Source of the DNA: CAYVQE01 sp964454005
Lineage (GTDB): Bacteria > Myxococcota > B64-G9
Assembly: GCA_964454005.1 (NCBI GenBank)
Contig: CAYVQE010000002.1
Coordinates: forward strand, 1 to 64,000
Direction of reading: 5' to 3'
DNA length: 64,000 bases
Shown here: positions 46,501 through 55,500 of the stretch, one piece after another
How positions within the stretch are numbered: position 1 is the first letter of the stretch
How the letters are laid out: each line of letters begins with the position of its first letter
The notes under the pieces: model-generated
Seen by the model: only the letters and a program-made list of their open reading frames with translations
Told to the model about the DNA's origin: nothing
Database searches by the model: none
Made by a program: the position numbers and the translations under genes

Positions 46501-46818
46501 GGCGACGGCATCGATCAGGACTGCGACGGCCAGGATCAGGCCTGCGGCGGTTGCACCGACGCCGACGGTGACGGCCACACTCCGGTCAACTGCGGCGGCC
46601 TGGATTGCGACGACGGCGACCCCAACACCTACCCCGGCGCCGAGGAGATCTGCGGCGACGGCATCGACCAGGACTGCGACGGGCTCGATCCGGCCTGCCC
46701 CGACAGCGGCGGCTGCGGCTGCAGCCACCGGCCCGGCCGCGCCGGCGGTTGGCTGGCGCTGCTGGCCTTGCTGGGCTCGGTGGGCTCGGTGGAATACCGC
46801 CGCCGGCGCCGCTGTTGA
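43528..46818 (+). CDS. Secreted Cys-rich MopE-like protein with MYXO-CTERM-like tail
   Basis: The 1096-residue protein has a signal peptide (LALPARAQ, cleavage near residue 23) and AAAGGAG before the ATG. Residues 25-470 contain three pre-peptidase C-terminal-like beta modules (YSLVIDGYEG, IYLVADGWG, YYLVVDGWT). One DGIDQDCDGFD motif lies near residue 200. From about 470 to 850 comes a Cys-rich region (TNCDGVCVDTQTDADHCGGC and relatives). Residues about 865-1060 hold four putative-metal-binding MopE repeats, (C)GDGIDQDCDGQDQ, with an exact 51-residue period. The C-terminus, GCGCS followed by a hydrophobic helix and RRRRR, matches the MYXO-CTERM sorting-tail plan, so a myxosortase-like enzyme may process it. 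It is probably a surface protein that binds metal, perhaps calcium. Confidence 0.85.
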   Translation: MRTFLVTVSAVAAFAALALPARAQYCPDPAVIQCGDQVSGNTDGGPDWLVDYSCDVNQWKGPEAHYLLAIDQCVELTMTLEPSGFDAALFVLSRVAGTCRADLCLAVADSGLTGGTEVMEANAAPGVYSLVIDGYEGFLDPGYGPYTLTIDCTPHPECNDADGDGFYADDGSCPCGDDCDDDDASRHPAAFEVCEDGIDQDCDGFDRQCPNCSPTGDLSCDLAGSTDMGALDDNIHDWCGLGENNWYGQEAILTLQQANPAGVVFASDSVADIDLFAVRPAGPGVCDPERCITWIMTDSGNESIAVYAHADQTIYLVADGWGYASPEFDWTVTCYDETCSAGPATACGQTVAGDTSNGSNAVNVYDGIGYTLPAAEAVHTFSPQGDALINLGLDFGAGLDLALLVLEDSGRGCHPADLVAAADLDNTIIGGNESLTFQAVAGVTYYLVVDGWTAADAGPYDLTLDCVSICPAGTTDCGGVCVDTQTDLDHCGGCGQACAFAHAAAECVGGVCQLGACDAGWGDCDGDPDTGCEADLSSDATCGSCDNSCTAPAFCHQGACTEQCPGELTNCDGVCVDTDTDSANCGSCGHACSFDHAAASCAGGECQLGACEADWGDCDGVADNGCEADLSTDPDFCGDCATSCGGDTPFCVAGECSGQCPGDQTNCDGICVDTQTDADHCGGCGQACAFAHAAASCAGGVCQMGGCDAGWANCDADAATGCETELGTLDDCGGCGDACAAPHAENSCVDGSCQVGGCDAGWADCDADAATGCETELGTLDDCGDCGDACDFAQADGACVGGVCQMGDCWANYADCNGDPADGCEADLRSEASCGSCDNACSETEDCDGGECVSSCRDLDGDGHQAESCGGDDCNDYDANTYPGAPEVCGDGIDQDCDGQDQPCGDCHDQDGDGHQDAACGGSDCDDSDPDVHPGATEICGDGIDQDCDGQDQPCGDCHDQDGDGYQDAACGGSDCDDSDPNVHPGAAEVCGDGIDQDCDGQDQACGGCTDADGDGHTPVNCGGLDCDDGDPNTYPGAEEICGDGIDQDCDGLDPACPDSGGCGCSHRPGRAGGWLALLALLGSVGSVEYRRRRRC
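46191..46700. repeat. Tandem 153-bp repeats within the MopE-like gene
   Basis: The segment beginning CTGCGGCGACGGCATCGA recurs at 46191, 46344, 46497 and 46650, exactly 153 bp (51 codons) apart. The first two units are nearly identical over more than 100 bp, suggesting recent duplication or gene conversion. The reading frame is kept throughout. Confidence 0.85.
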
Positions 46819-46958
46819 TCCGGCAGTGAACCCGCGTTCGATCAAGGCGATGGCCGCAAAAACGGTTGCATTCGGCGCCCGATTGTCGGAGGCTGCTGTC
46901 CACTGGGTCATGCCCGGCGCAACGTCGCCGCAGACGGCAGAGCCGCAGGGAGGCCAAC

Positions 46959-47891
46959 CTGACTGCTGAAACGCGAACCCGGTCCCGATGGGGTATCTGG
47001 CTGGCGGCCTGGCTGGCGGCCTGGCTGGTCCAGGTGGGCACAGCCGGTGCCGTATCCGGCACCGGTGATTTCATCGGCGCCCGGCCGATGAGCATGGGCG
47101 GTGCCCACCGCTCGATCGTCACCGGCAACGACGCCATCTTTCTCAACCCGGCCGGGATGAGCCTGTTCAAGCGCTACTCGTTCGAGATCCAGTATCTGGT
47201 CAAGCCCCACTGGGCGGCCAAGGACGGACCGGACGAGCACATCTTCAACTCCTCGGTGGTCGACAACCAGTTGGCGCCCTTCGCCACCGGCCTGTCCTAC
47301 ACCCGGGTCGAACGCGGCAAGAGCAAGAAGGGCAACCGCTACGACATGGCGTTCTCCTACGCCCTGTCGAACAACCTGATGCTGGGCACCAACGTCAAGT
47401 ACCTCAACTACGACCGCGACGGGAATACGGATGCGGTCGATGCGGTCACCCTGGACGTGGGCATGTTGCTGCGGTTCGACTTCGGGCTGCACATCGGTGT
47501 GGTCGGCTACAACCTGACCAACACGGCCGACTACCTCGATCATCCCATCTCGATGGCCACCTCGATCATGTACTCGCCTTTTCGGTCCCTGGAGCTGGCC
47601 TTCGACTGGAGCATCAACTTCCAGAAGCCGGCCGACCCGGACGAGCCGCTGGGCCAGAAGAAGACCGGCTACTCCTACCACTTCGGCGCCGAGTATTTGC
47701 TGATGGGCCAGATCCTGCTGCGGGCCGGCTACGTGATCGAGGGCAGCGACCCGCGGCTGGAGGATGAGCAGTACTGGACCGTGGGCGCCGGCTACGTCTC
47801 CAAGTCGATCGCCATCGACTTCGGCTACCAGGGCTCGGTGTACCACAGCTGGAACAACACCTTCGGCGTGCTGGTGCGGGTTTTTCTGTAG
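46959..47891 (+). CDS. Outer-membrane beta-barrel protein, FadL/PorV-like
   Basis: The product has a signal peptide ending in VGTAGAVSG. After that, GARPMSMGGAHRSI, then NDAIFLNPAGMS match the N-terminal pattern of FadL/OmpP1- and PorV-type barrels. The remainder alternates polar and aromatic residues and ends VLVRVFL. No ATG lies in the right frame. A CTG at 46959 has GGGAGG 5 nt upstream and gives a 310-residue protein with a clean signal peptide. The only other in-frame start is a TTG at 46866 that adds 31 Arg-rich residues. It could transport hydrophobic compounds or serve as a secretion scaffold; neither is shown. Confidence 0.7.
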   Translation: MTAETRTRSRWGIWLAAWLAAWLVQVGTAGAVSGTGDFIGARPMSMGGAHRSIVTGNDAIFLNPAGMSLFKRYSFEIQYLVKPHWAAKDGPDEHIFNSSVVDNQLAPFATGLSYTRVERGKSKKGNRYDMAFSYALSNNLMLGTNVKYLNYDRDGNTDAVDAVTLDVGMLLRFDFGLHIGVVGYNLTNTADYLDHPISMATSIMYSPFRSLELAFDWSINFQKPADPDEPLGQKKTGYSYHFGAEYLLMGQILLRAGYVIEGSDPRLEDEQYWTVGAGYVSKSIAIDFGYQGSVYHSWNNTFGVLVRVFL

Positions 47892-47904
47892 GCTTAAGCC
47901 GCCC

Positions 47905-47921
47905 AGCCCGCGGGGCGGGCT
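47905..47921. terminator. Hairpin between convergent genes (possible bidirectional terminator)
   Basis: AGCCCGC (47905-47911) pairs with GCGGGCT (47915-47921) across a 3-nt loop. It lies between the stops at 47891 (+) and 47951 (-). The T-tract on either side is weak (ATTCTG on the plus strand), so termination may be inefficient or factor-dependent. Confidence 0.4.
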
Positions 47922-47950
47922 ATTCTGAGGATGGCTTCAGGCTACTGGGA

Positions 47951-49480
47951 TCAGCGCGTCTTCCGACTGCTGCGGTGGGTGAACACCCAGACATCGCCAC
48001 GGTGTTGTTCCACCGCCGGAAAGGCCACCAGCAGCCCCCAGGGCCCGGCCGGCCGCGCCCGCCAGGGCTGCACCGCCGAAGTGGCATCGAGATCCACGGT
48101 CCAGCGGGCATCGTCGTCGAAGCCGCCCCCGGCGCGCCCCGAGCGGATCTCCAGCCGATCGGGCTTGCCGGCCGAGCCGGCCCCGGCCCGGCCGATGACC
48201 ACGTCCGGCCGCCCGTCGCCGTCGAAGTCGCGGCCGAAGATCGGGTAGGTGCCGCCCAACTCCTGGTTGGCGCTGAAGTCGACCGCGAACGAGGACGACA
48301 GCGAGAAGTCGGGCCGCCGGCGCAGACCGCCATCGTGCGCCAGGTGGACGTGGAAGGTGACGTCGATCTTGCCGGTCAGCAACACCTGGCTCATGGCCAT
48401 GATGCCCATCTCCACGTGCGGCCGCACCAGATCGGACCGGCCGTCGCCGTCGACGTCGACCGGCCGGGCCAGACCGCCGTAGCCCGTCGAGCGAATCAGC
48501 AGATCCGGCTCGGCCCGGTAACCGTCGTCGTCGCGGGCCAGGTGCACCCAGACCTCGGAGCGCATGTTGGCGATGCCGCCGGAGGACTTGTTGAACATCA
48601 GGTCGGCACGGCCGTCGCCGTCGAAATCGGCCGCCGCGCCGCGCAGGTGCACCCCGCGGCGGATGCGTTCCTCGCGGCTGAGAACGGCGAGGCGTTGGTG
48701 CATTTGCGGGTCGGCTGCAAAGCCGCCATCTTTTTGGGCGCGGAATACGGCCACCGCCTCGCGGCTGAAAAAGATCAGGTCGCGCCGGCCGTCGCCGTCC
48801 TGGTCGATGGCCTGAAACCGCGGCAGCACCAGCTGGAACATGGACGAGAAGTCGCGCCCCGGCCGTTGGTTCTCGGCCGCGGTGTAGACCCTGGTCCGGA
48901 ACGGAACCCGCAGCATGCGCTGCAGGGCGAACTCCGAGCCGCAGGTGTATAGCGCCATGCGGCCGATGGGCACCGTGGGCACCAGCAGGCCGCAGCCATC
49001 ACGGCCGCCGCGATCGACCAGCAGGTCCATCGGCGGCAGCCTGTCCTCCTGCGGCTGCGCCGCCAGGGTCATGGCCGCCAGCAGGCGCTTCGGTCTCTCG
49101 GTCAGCCAGCCCTCGCTGCGACCGGACAGCGACCAGACCCCGTCATCCATCAGCAACAGCACGTCGGCCCGGCCGTCGCCGTCGGCGTCGCCGACGTCGA
49201 AGGCCACAGCGCGCTCGGGCAGGCTCAGGATCTGCCGCGGCCGGTCGCCCAGCCGCTGCTGATCGAGGGCGTACAGCGACAGGCGGCCGCGGCTGTCGGG
49301 CGGCAGCCCCTGGCGCCAGAAGACCAGCACCTCGCGAACGCCGTCGCCGTCGACGTCGGCCGCCCGCACCGCCACCACCCGGCCGGGCACCTTGATCTCG
49401 GCGCGCTCCAGCCCGACCGGCGCGGCCGCTCCGGCGGCCGCGGCGGCCAACAGCAGCCAGGCGGTCAGAACGACGGCCAT
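47951..49480 (-). CDS. Secreted FG-GAP/VCBS beta-propeller protein
   Basis: The 509-residue protein has a signal peptide (residues 1-21). Six DxDGDG calcium-binding-type motifs (DVDGDGVRE, DADGDGRAD, DQDGDGRRD, DFDGDGRAD, DVDGDGRSD, DFDGDGRPD) are spread through the chain, typical of FG-GAP/VCBS integrin-like propellers. It should be periplasmic or extracellular and bind calcium. Its ATG overlaps the TGA of the ABC ATPase gene as TGATG, so the two are translationally coupled. This is unusual for an FG-GAP protein and suggests a shared task. A ligand is not known. Confidence 0.75.
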   Translation of the reverse strand: MAVVLTAWLLLAAAAAGAAAPVGLERAEIKVPGRVVAVRAADVDGDGVREVLVFWRQGLPPDSRGRLSLYALDQQRLGDRPRQILSLPERAVAFDVGDADGDGRADVLLLMDDGVWSLSGRSEGWLTERPKRLLAAMTLAAQPQEDRLPPMDLLVDRGGRDGCGLLVPTVPIGRMALYTCGSEFALQRMLRVPFRTRVYTAAENQRPGRDFSSMFQLVLPRFQAIDQDGDGRRDLIFFSREAVAVFRAQKDGGFAADPQMHQRLAVLSREERIRRGVHLRGAAADFDGDGRADLMFNKSSGGIANMRSEVWVHLARDDDGYRAEPDLLIRSTGYGGLARPVDVDGDGRSDLVRPHVEMGIMAMSQVLLTGKIDVTFHVHLAHDGGLRRRPDFSLSSSFAVDFSANQELGGTYPIFGRDFDGDGRPDVVIGRAGAGSAGKPDRLEIRSGRAGGGFDDDARWTVDLDATSAVQPWRARPAGPWGLLVAFPAVEQHRGDVWVFTHRSSRKTR

Positions 49481-50295
49481 CACGCCGACTCCGGCGGCCG
49501 GCCGGCCATCGGCGTGAACAGCCGCTGGCCGGTCAACTCGTTGACGCCCACGTAGATGTCGATGCCGAACACCCGCCGCAGCCGCGCATAGGTCATGACC
49601 TCCTCCAGCGGGCCGCTGTATGCCAGCTCGCCCCGGTACAGCAGCGAGAACTGGTGCCCGTAGGCGGCGGCCAGGTTCAGGTCGTGCACGGCGGCCAGCA
49701 CCGCGGTGCCGGTCTGGCTGCGCACGCGCTCGATCAGCTCGTAGAGCTCGACCTGGTGGCGGATGTCGAGATGCGCCGCCGGCTCGTCGAGCAGCAGCAG
49801 GCGCGGCTGCTGGGCCAGCGCCTTGGCAACCACCACCCGCTTGAACTCACCGCCGGACAGCTCGGACATGCGCCGGCCGGCCAGCTCCTCCACGCCGGTG
49901 GCCCGCATGGCCTCGCGGGCCACCTGGCGGTCGGCCTCGCCGTCGAGCGCCAGCGGCCCGCGGTGCGGCACCCGGCCGAGCAGCACCACCTCTTCGACGG
50001 TGAACGGGAAGGCCACCTCGAAGCGCTGCGGCACCACCGCCACCTGCCGCGCCAGCTGGCGCCGGTTCCAGCGGCTGCGATCGCGGCCGAACAGGGCGAT
50101 ACTGCCGGCGGCCGGTTCCAGCGCCCCGGCCAGCAGCTGGATCAGCGTCGACTTGCCCGAGCCGTTGGGTCCCAGCAGGCAGCCGAAGGCGCCCACCGGC
50201 AGATCCAGATCGATCCCGCGCAGCACCGGCCGCTCGCCGTAAGCGAACTCCAGCCCCCGCACTTGCAAGGCCAGCTTTTCGGTCGTCTCGCTCAA
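49480..50295 (-). CDS. ABC transporter ATP-binding protein, FecE/BtuD type
   Basis: The 271-residue ATPase has Walker A LLGPNGSGKST, the Q-loop in VAVVPQRF, signature MSELSGGEFKR, Walker B LLLLDEPAAHLD and the switch His in LAAVHDLNL. HxDLxxAxxYxxxxxLL and YSGPLEEVMT are typical of the iron-siderophore/cobalamin/heme group. No ATG is available; the TTG at 50295 is preceded by GGAGG (10 nt) and AAGGAG. It probably powers the FecCD-type permease encoded at 51342-52385 on the same strand. A patatin gene on the opposite strand separates the two. No substrate-binding protein gene was found nearby. Confidence 0.85.
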   Translation of the reverse strand: MSETTEKLALQVRGLEFAYGERPVLRGIDLDLPVGAFGCLLGPNGSGKSTLIQLLAGALEPAAGSIALFGRDRSRWNRRQLARQVAVVPQRFEVAFPFTVEEVVLLGRVPHRGPLALDGEADRQVAREAMRATGVEELAGRRMSELSGGEFKRVVVAKALAQQPRLLLLDEPAAHLDIRHQVELYELIERVRSQTGTAVLAAVHDLNLAAAYGHQFSLLYRGELAYSGPLEEVMTYARLRRVFGIDIYVGVNELTGQRLFTPMAGRPPESA

Positions 50296-50427
50296 CTCCT
50301 TCGAACCTCCGCTGCCGAAGGCACAGTCTACCCAGCACCGCCCCCGGATGCCACATCGGCGCAAGCCGCCGCGCGGTGCGCGCTCCGTTTCTGGAGCGCC
50401 GCCGGCCGGGGTGGTAGCATACGGGCG

Positions 50428-51300
50428 ATGAACGGGGTCTTTCTGTCTGGCGGGGGCGCCCGTGGCGCCTACGAGGTCGGGGTGCTCAAGACCCTGTTGC
50501 GCCACGGCCCGCCCATCCGGGTCATCGGCGGCGCATCGGTCGGCGCCATCAACGCGGTGCTGGCCGCCACCGGCCAGCTCGACGAGTTGACCGAGGTCTG
50601 GCAGAAGCTGTCCACGCTCAAGATCTGGCGCCCGCGGATCGACGTCTGGAAGCTGCGCAGCTGGACCTCGCTGACCGACAACCGCGGTCTGGCCGAGCGG
50701 CTCAAGCGCAACGTGCACTGGGCCAAGCTGGCCCACGCCCGCATCCAGGTCTTCATCAGCGCCACCAACATCAGCCTCAAGCGCGCCGAGACGTTCTCCA
50801 ACGCCGACATCACCTACCGCCACGTGATGGCCTCGTCGGCCATTCCGATCCTGTTCCCACCGGTGCGCATCGGCAAGTATTGGTACGTCGACGGCGCCTT
50901 CAGCTTGCTGCGGCCGCTCAAGCCGCTGCTGCGCGCCGGGGCCGAGCGCATCTTCACCGTGTTCCTCAGCCCGCGCCGGCCGCGCATCCGCGACCTGACC
51001 AACGTGCTCGATCTGTCGGACCGGGTGCTGGAGGTGATCCTATCCTCGGCCATCGCCGGCGACCGGGAGCAGATCGAGGCCACCAATGCCGAGATCCTGC
51101 GCCTGCGCTCCAAGGGCATCGACCCGGGTCTGCTCGAACACAAGCCCTACCGCCGGGTCGAGGTGATTTCCATCTATCCCTCGCGCGATCTGGGCACGGT
51201 CAGCTCCTACGTGCGCTTCTCGCGCAGCCGGGCCCGGGAGCTGATCGAGCTGGGCATGACCGACTGCCACCAGGTGCTGACCCGCAAGGGCCTGGTCTGA
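50428..51300 (+). CDS. Patatin-like phospholipase
   Basis: The 290-residue protein carries the patatin hydrolase motifs. GGGARGAYEVG (8-18) is the oxyanion loop, GGASVGA (34-40) holds the nucleophile Ser37 and VDGAF (154-158) the dyad Asp155. It should cleave acyl esters of phospholipids or related lipids. No signal peptide is seen, so it may act in the cytoplasm or be exported by another route. There is no Shine-Dalgarno site; TAGCAT (50415-50420) lies 7 nt upstream of the ATG, which suggests a leaderless mRNA. It runs opposite to the ABC genes on both sides. Confidence 0.88.
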   Translation: MNGVFLSGGGARGAYEVGVLKTLLRHGPPIRVIGGASVGAINAVLAATGQLDELTEVWQKLSTLKIWRPRIDVWKLRSWTSLTDNRGLAERLKRNVHWAKLAHARIQVFISATNISLKRAETFSNADITYRHVMASSAIPILFPPVRIGKYWYVDGAFSLLRPLKPLLRAGAERIFTVFLSPRRPRIRDLTNVLDLSDRVLEVILSSAIAGDREQIEATNAEILRLRSKGIDPGLLEHKPYRRVEVISIYPSRDLGTVSSYVRFSRSRARELIELGMTDCHQVLTRKGLV

Positions 51301-51341
51301 GATCTCCTGTCGAGCTTTTGCCCGGGGCGAGCGGGGCCGGC

Positions 51342-52385
51342 TCAGTCGAAGGCCACCTGGTGGCGGCGGCGCAGCAGCAGCAGGAAAAACGGCCCGCCCA
51401 GAAAGGCGGTCACCACCCCGACCGGCGGCTCGGTGGTCAGCGGCACGAACAGCAGCCGGGCGGCCAGATCGGCCAGCACCAGAAAGGCCCCGCCGGCCAG
51501 CGCCGAGGCCACCACCAGCAGCCGGTGATCGGGGCCCAGCACCAGCCGGCACAGGTGCGGCACGATCAGCCCGACGAAGCCCACCAGCCCGGACACCGCC
51601 ACCGCCAGTCCGGTCAACAAAGACGCGCTAAAGAACACCCGGCGCTTGAAGCGCTCCACGTCCACGCCCAGGTGCGCCGCCCCTTGCTCGCCCAAACTCA
51701 TGGCGTTCATGCCGGCGGCCTGGGCCACCAGGACCACCACCCCGACCAGCACCCCGATGGCCAGCCAGCCCAGGGTGGAGTAGGCCGGCGCGTTGAGCGC
51801 GCCCATCAGCCAGAACAGCATCTCCTGGGCCTTGTCGGCCGAGACCACGGTCTTGAGGAACATGATCACCGCCGAGGCGAAGGCGTTGAACACCACGCCC
51901 ACCAGCAGCACGGTGGTGGTGTCTACACGGCCGGCCACCCGGCCCAGCCGGTAGACCAGCAGGGTGGCCGCCACCGCGCCCAGAAAGGCCGCCGGCGCCT
52001 GCAGCAGCAACCCGCCGCCCAGCAGCCCCCCGGCCACGGCCAGCACCAGGGTGCCGCCCAGCGCGGCCCCGCCCGACACGCCCATGATGAAGGGATCGGC
52101 CAGCGGGTTGCGCAGCAGGGCCTGGAAGGCCACCCCGACGGCGGACAGGGCCATGCCCACCAGGCAGGCCAGCAGCGAGCGTGGCAAGCGCAGCAGCAAG
52201 AAGGTGGCCGCAGCCGGGTTGCGCTCCGGCTCCAGCGGCCACAGCTCGGACCAGGCCACCCCGCCCGGACCCAGCAGCGCCCCGGCCGCCAGGCTGACCA
52301 CCAGCAGCAGCGCCAGCGCGGCGTTGATCCACAAAAATCGCTTCCAGCTCAACACCCGCCGGCCGTCTGTACCACCCTCGCTCAC
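51342..52385 (-). CDS. FecCD-type ABC transporter permease (iron/heme/cobalamin uptake family)
   Basis: The 347-residue permease has about ten transmembrane helices. LPRSLLACLVGMALSAVGVAFQALLRNPLADPFIMGVSGGAALG is the classic FecCD motif region; within it RNPLADP and GVSGGA are diagnostic. FVGLIVPHLCRLVLGPDHR matches the family's late cytoplasmic loop. The GTG at 52385 is the only plausible start; the frame stays open upstream in shadow. It should form the channel of an uptake system with the ATPase at 49480-50295. The substrate, for example a siderophore, heme or cobalamin, is unresolved. Confidence 0.88.
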   Translation of the reverse strand: MSEGGTDGRRVLSWKRFLWINAALALLLVVSLAAGALLGPGGVAWSELWPLEPERNPAAATFLLLRLPRSLLACLVGMALSAVGVAFQALLRNPLADPFIMGVSGGAALGGTLVLAVAGGLLGGGLLLQAPAAFLGAVAATLLVYRLGRVAGRVDTTTVLLVGVVFNAFASAVIMFLKTVVSADKAQEMLFWLMGALNAPAYSTLGWLAIGVLVGVVVLVAQAAGMNAMSLGEQGAAHLGVDVERFKRRVFFSASLLTGLAVAVSGLVGFVGLIVPHLCRLVLGPDHRLLVVASALAGGAFLVLADLAARLLFVPLTTEPPVGVVTAFLGGPFFLLLLRRRHQVAFD

Positions 52386-52513
52386 GCGCGCATCATACCC
52401 GAGCCCCCGGCGATTCCCAAACGCGGTCCGGGCACGCGTCCGGGATTGCCACCCGCGGGCGTACGCCGATCTGCGACCATCAGCGATCGGTCGGCACCCC
52501 GCGGCGGCCTCGG

Positions 52514-55500
52514 TCAGCGTTCGCGGTGGCAATGGTGGGCTGCGGGGGCTGCAGTTGCCACCGGCTGACCGGACTTCCAGGTCACGGGCACGGCTTGCCA
52601 GAGGGCGCGCAGCAAGGCGCAGTGCGACAGCCGCAGCGCGCCGTAGTCGAGCGCCGCATGGTCGCCGACCGCGGTGGCCGCCAGCAGGTGATCGCCGTCC
52701 CAGACCAGCGCGGTCGGCCGGCCGTGGAGCTTGATGCGGTCCAGCCGTTCGCCGGTCGCCAGCGACCACAGGCCCACGGTTCCGTCGCAGCTGGCCACCA
52801 CCAGTGTGCCGGCCGGGCCGCCCAGCAGCCGGGCGACCGGCACCCCGGGCAGGTTTTGCAGCCGCCGCGGTGCGCCACCGGCATCGTCGAGCACCTCGAC
52901 GGCGCCGTTGAAGCGGCCCACCGCCAGGCCGCCGGGGACCCGCAGCGCCGTGCTGGCCACCTGCTCCACCGGCCAGCTGCCCCGCGGCCGGCCGCCGAAG
53001 CCCAGCGCCTCCACCCGCTGCTCGCCGATCAGGTAGATCTCCGCCGGGCCCCGGGCGGCCCCGATCAGCTGCGCGCCGAGCGCGCGCGGCGGGCGCCCGG
53101 GGCGCAGCAGCACCGCCGACGCCCAGCGCGACGAACTCTGGAACAAGCCCACGCAAGCGCCGGCGACGGCGATGGTATCGATGTACTCGCGCTCGGCACA
53201 GCGCAGCAGAAGCCGGTCGGTCGAGCGCTGCCACAGCTCGAGCGCCTGCTGCGGATCGATGCGGCAGACGGTGTCTTGCTGCGGGCCGAGGCTGGTGACC
53301 AGCGACCCGGCCTCCAGCGCCGCCCGCCAGCGGGTGCCGGCCGGCGGCTCGACCGGGGCGCCGCTGCCCGGCGCGATCCAGCCCTGGTGGGTATGAAGCC
53401 GCGGCGGTCCGGTCAGCAGCAGATCGCTGCGCCAGTGGGGCAAACCGCTGCGGGCGTGCCACAGGCGAACCCCCGCCGCGTCCTCGGTCAGGGCGTAGCG
53501 GCCGTCTGCGCTGAAGGCGAACGCCGCCGCCGGTCCGACGGCGTTGAGCATCACCGAACGCGTCCCCCCGCGGTCCAGATCCCAGATGCGCCGCGGCAGG
53601 CCGTCGCCGGGCGCGGCCCCGAGCAGAACGCCGGCGGGGTGGACGGCGATGGCCCGGTGAGACACGGCCAGCACCGAGTCCTGCTGCGCCAGCGCACGGC
53701 TGGTCTGGCGCTGCAGGTCGATCTCCAGCAGCCGCCCCGCGTCGCCGCCGGCATAGAGCCGGCGGCCTTCGGGGTGGAAGGCCAGGCCGTGCGGCCGCGG
53801 TGCCGGACCGGCGATCGCGAGCGCATGCGGCCGGGCGGTGCCCGCAGCGGCGTCCAGCTCCCACAGCCGCAGCCGCCGGCCGCCGAAGCTCGCGGCCAGC
53901 AGGCCGTCGTCGGGCCCGAACGCCAGCGCCAACACGTTCTCACCGGTGCCGACCAGCCGCTGCGCCGCGGCCTGCGGCCGGCCCTCCCGCAGGCGCCACA
54001 GGCGCACCCGGCCGTCCGCGCCGCCGGCCGCCAGCCAGTGGCCGGCCGGCGAGAAGGCCACCGCGGCCAGCGCGCCCGCGCCGGGATGCAGCTCCGCGCT
54101 CACGGTGCGCCGTTCGGTACTCCACAGGCGTAGGGTCCCGTCCTTCGAGGCCGAGGCCAGCAGCCGGCCATCCGGCGCGAAGGCCAGATCGGCCACCCCG
54201 CCCCGGTGGCCGCGCAGCTCGCCCAACGGGGTGCCGGCCGGGCCGCTCCACAGCCGGATGCCCCCATCACCGAACACCTCGGCCGATGCCACCAGGTCGC
54301 CGGCGGGCGCCACCGCCGCCGCCAGCCAGATGCCCCGGTGGCCGGCCGCAGCGCGCGGCATCCGCTCCGGCTGCAGCGACCACACCCGGATGCGGCCGTC
54401 GCGGGTGGCCACCAGCAATTGCCGGCCGCTCGGCGAGAAGGCCAGCCCGGAGGCCGGGCTGGCCCGTGCCGGGAAGGTGCGCAGCCGGCGGCCGCCGGCC
54501 ACCTGCCAGACCCGCGCCGCCCCATCGGCCCCGCCGGCGGCCAGCCGGCGGCCGTCCGGGGCGAAGACCAGCTCGTGAACGGCCGTGTCCAAACCACCGG
54601 GCGCCGCCTCCAGCGCTGTACGCAACGACCCGCCGGGGGTGCCGGGCTCGATCGCGTAGATCCGGATACGCCCGCGGCGGTCCCCGGTGGCGGCCCGCGC
54701 GCCGGCGGCATCCAGGGCCACCGCAGTCACCGGCTCGCCGTCCAGCAGCGCCAGGCGGCGGCCGTCGCTGGCGTCGATCAGCACCGGTCGCCGGTCCGCA
54801 TCCAGGGTCGCCAACCAGGGCCGCTGCCGGGCGCAGGCGACCCGATGGCCGAGTCCCTCGGACTCCCGCGATGTCGCCTCCAGGGGCAGCCGCCAGACGT
54901 GCAGATCCTCGCCCACCACCGCCGCCAGCCAGCGATCGCGACCGGCCAGACACAAGTCGAAGACCGATTTGGCCGCCGGCTGGCTGGCGACGATGGCCCC
55001 GGTTCCTTCATCGAACACCGACACCACCGTTCCGGCGGCCGCCAGCAGCCTCCCGTCGCGGCTGTAGTCGGTTGAGAAGTAGACCCCGGCGGTCTGCAGC
55101 GATCGCAGCGCCTGGCCGGTGCTCGCATCCAGCACCTCCAGCGGCCCGCCGGGGCCGATGGCGATGGTCCGGCCGGTCGGCGACCAGGCGGCCCCCAGCA
55201 CGTGGAACAGCTCGGCCTCCCAGACCAGGGGCTGGCGCTGCAGCCGGGACCACAGCGCCCGGCTGGACAGGCTGTCGTCCCGCTCCAGGGCCATGCGCAG
55301 CCGGGCCCGGGCCTCCAGAACCCCCCCGCGCTCGCTCGCCGATCGGGCCGCCGCCAGCAGGGCCTCGGCCTGGCCCTGCTCGGCTAGGCCGCGCTGGTGC
55401 TGGGCCTCGGCCCGCCGCTGCTCGAGCGAGGCGGCCACCAGCAGCGCGATCGCGGCCAGAGCGGCCAGTCCCCCCATGGCGGCACCGATGAGCCAGCGGC

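Noticed and set aside
46191..46700. Possible mobile or CRISPR-type repeat
   Set aside because: The 153-bp units stay in frame and encode recognisable metal-binding repeats, so they are coding repeats.
43840..46911. Minus-strand open frame of 1023 codons rich in Val/Ala
   Set aside because: It mirrors the Asp/Cys-rich repeats of the MopE-like gene and has no independent support.
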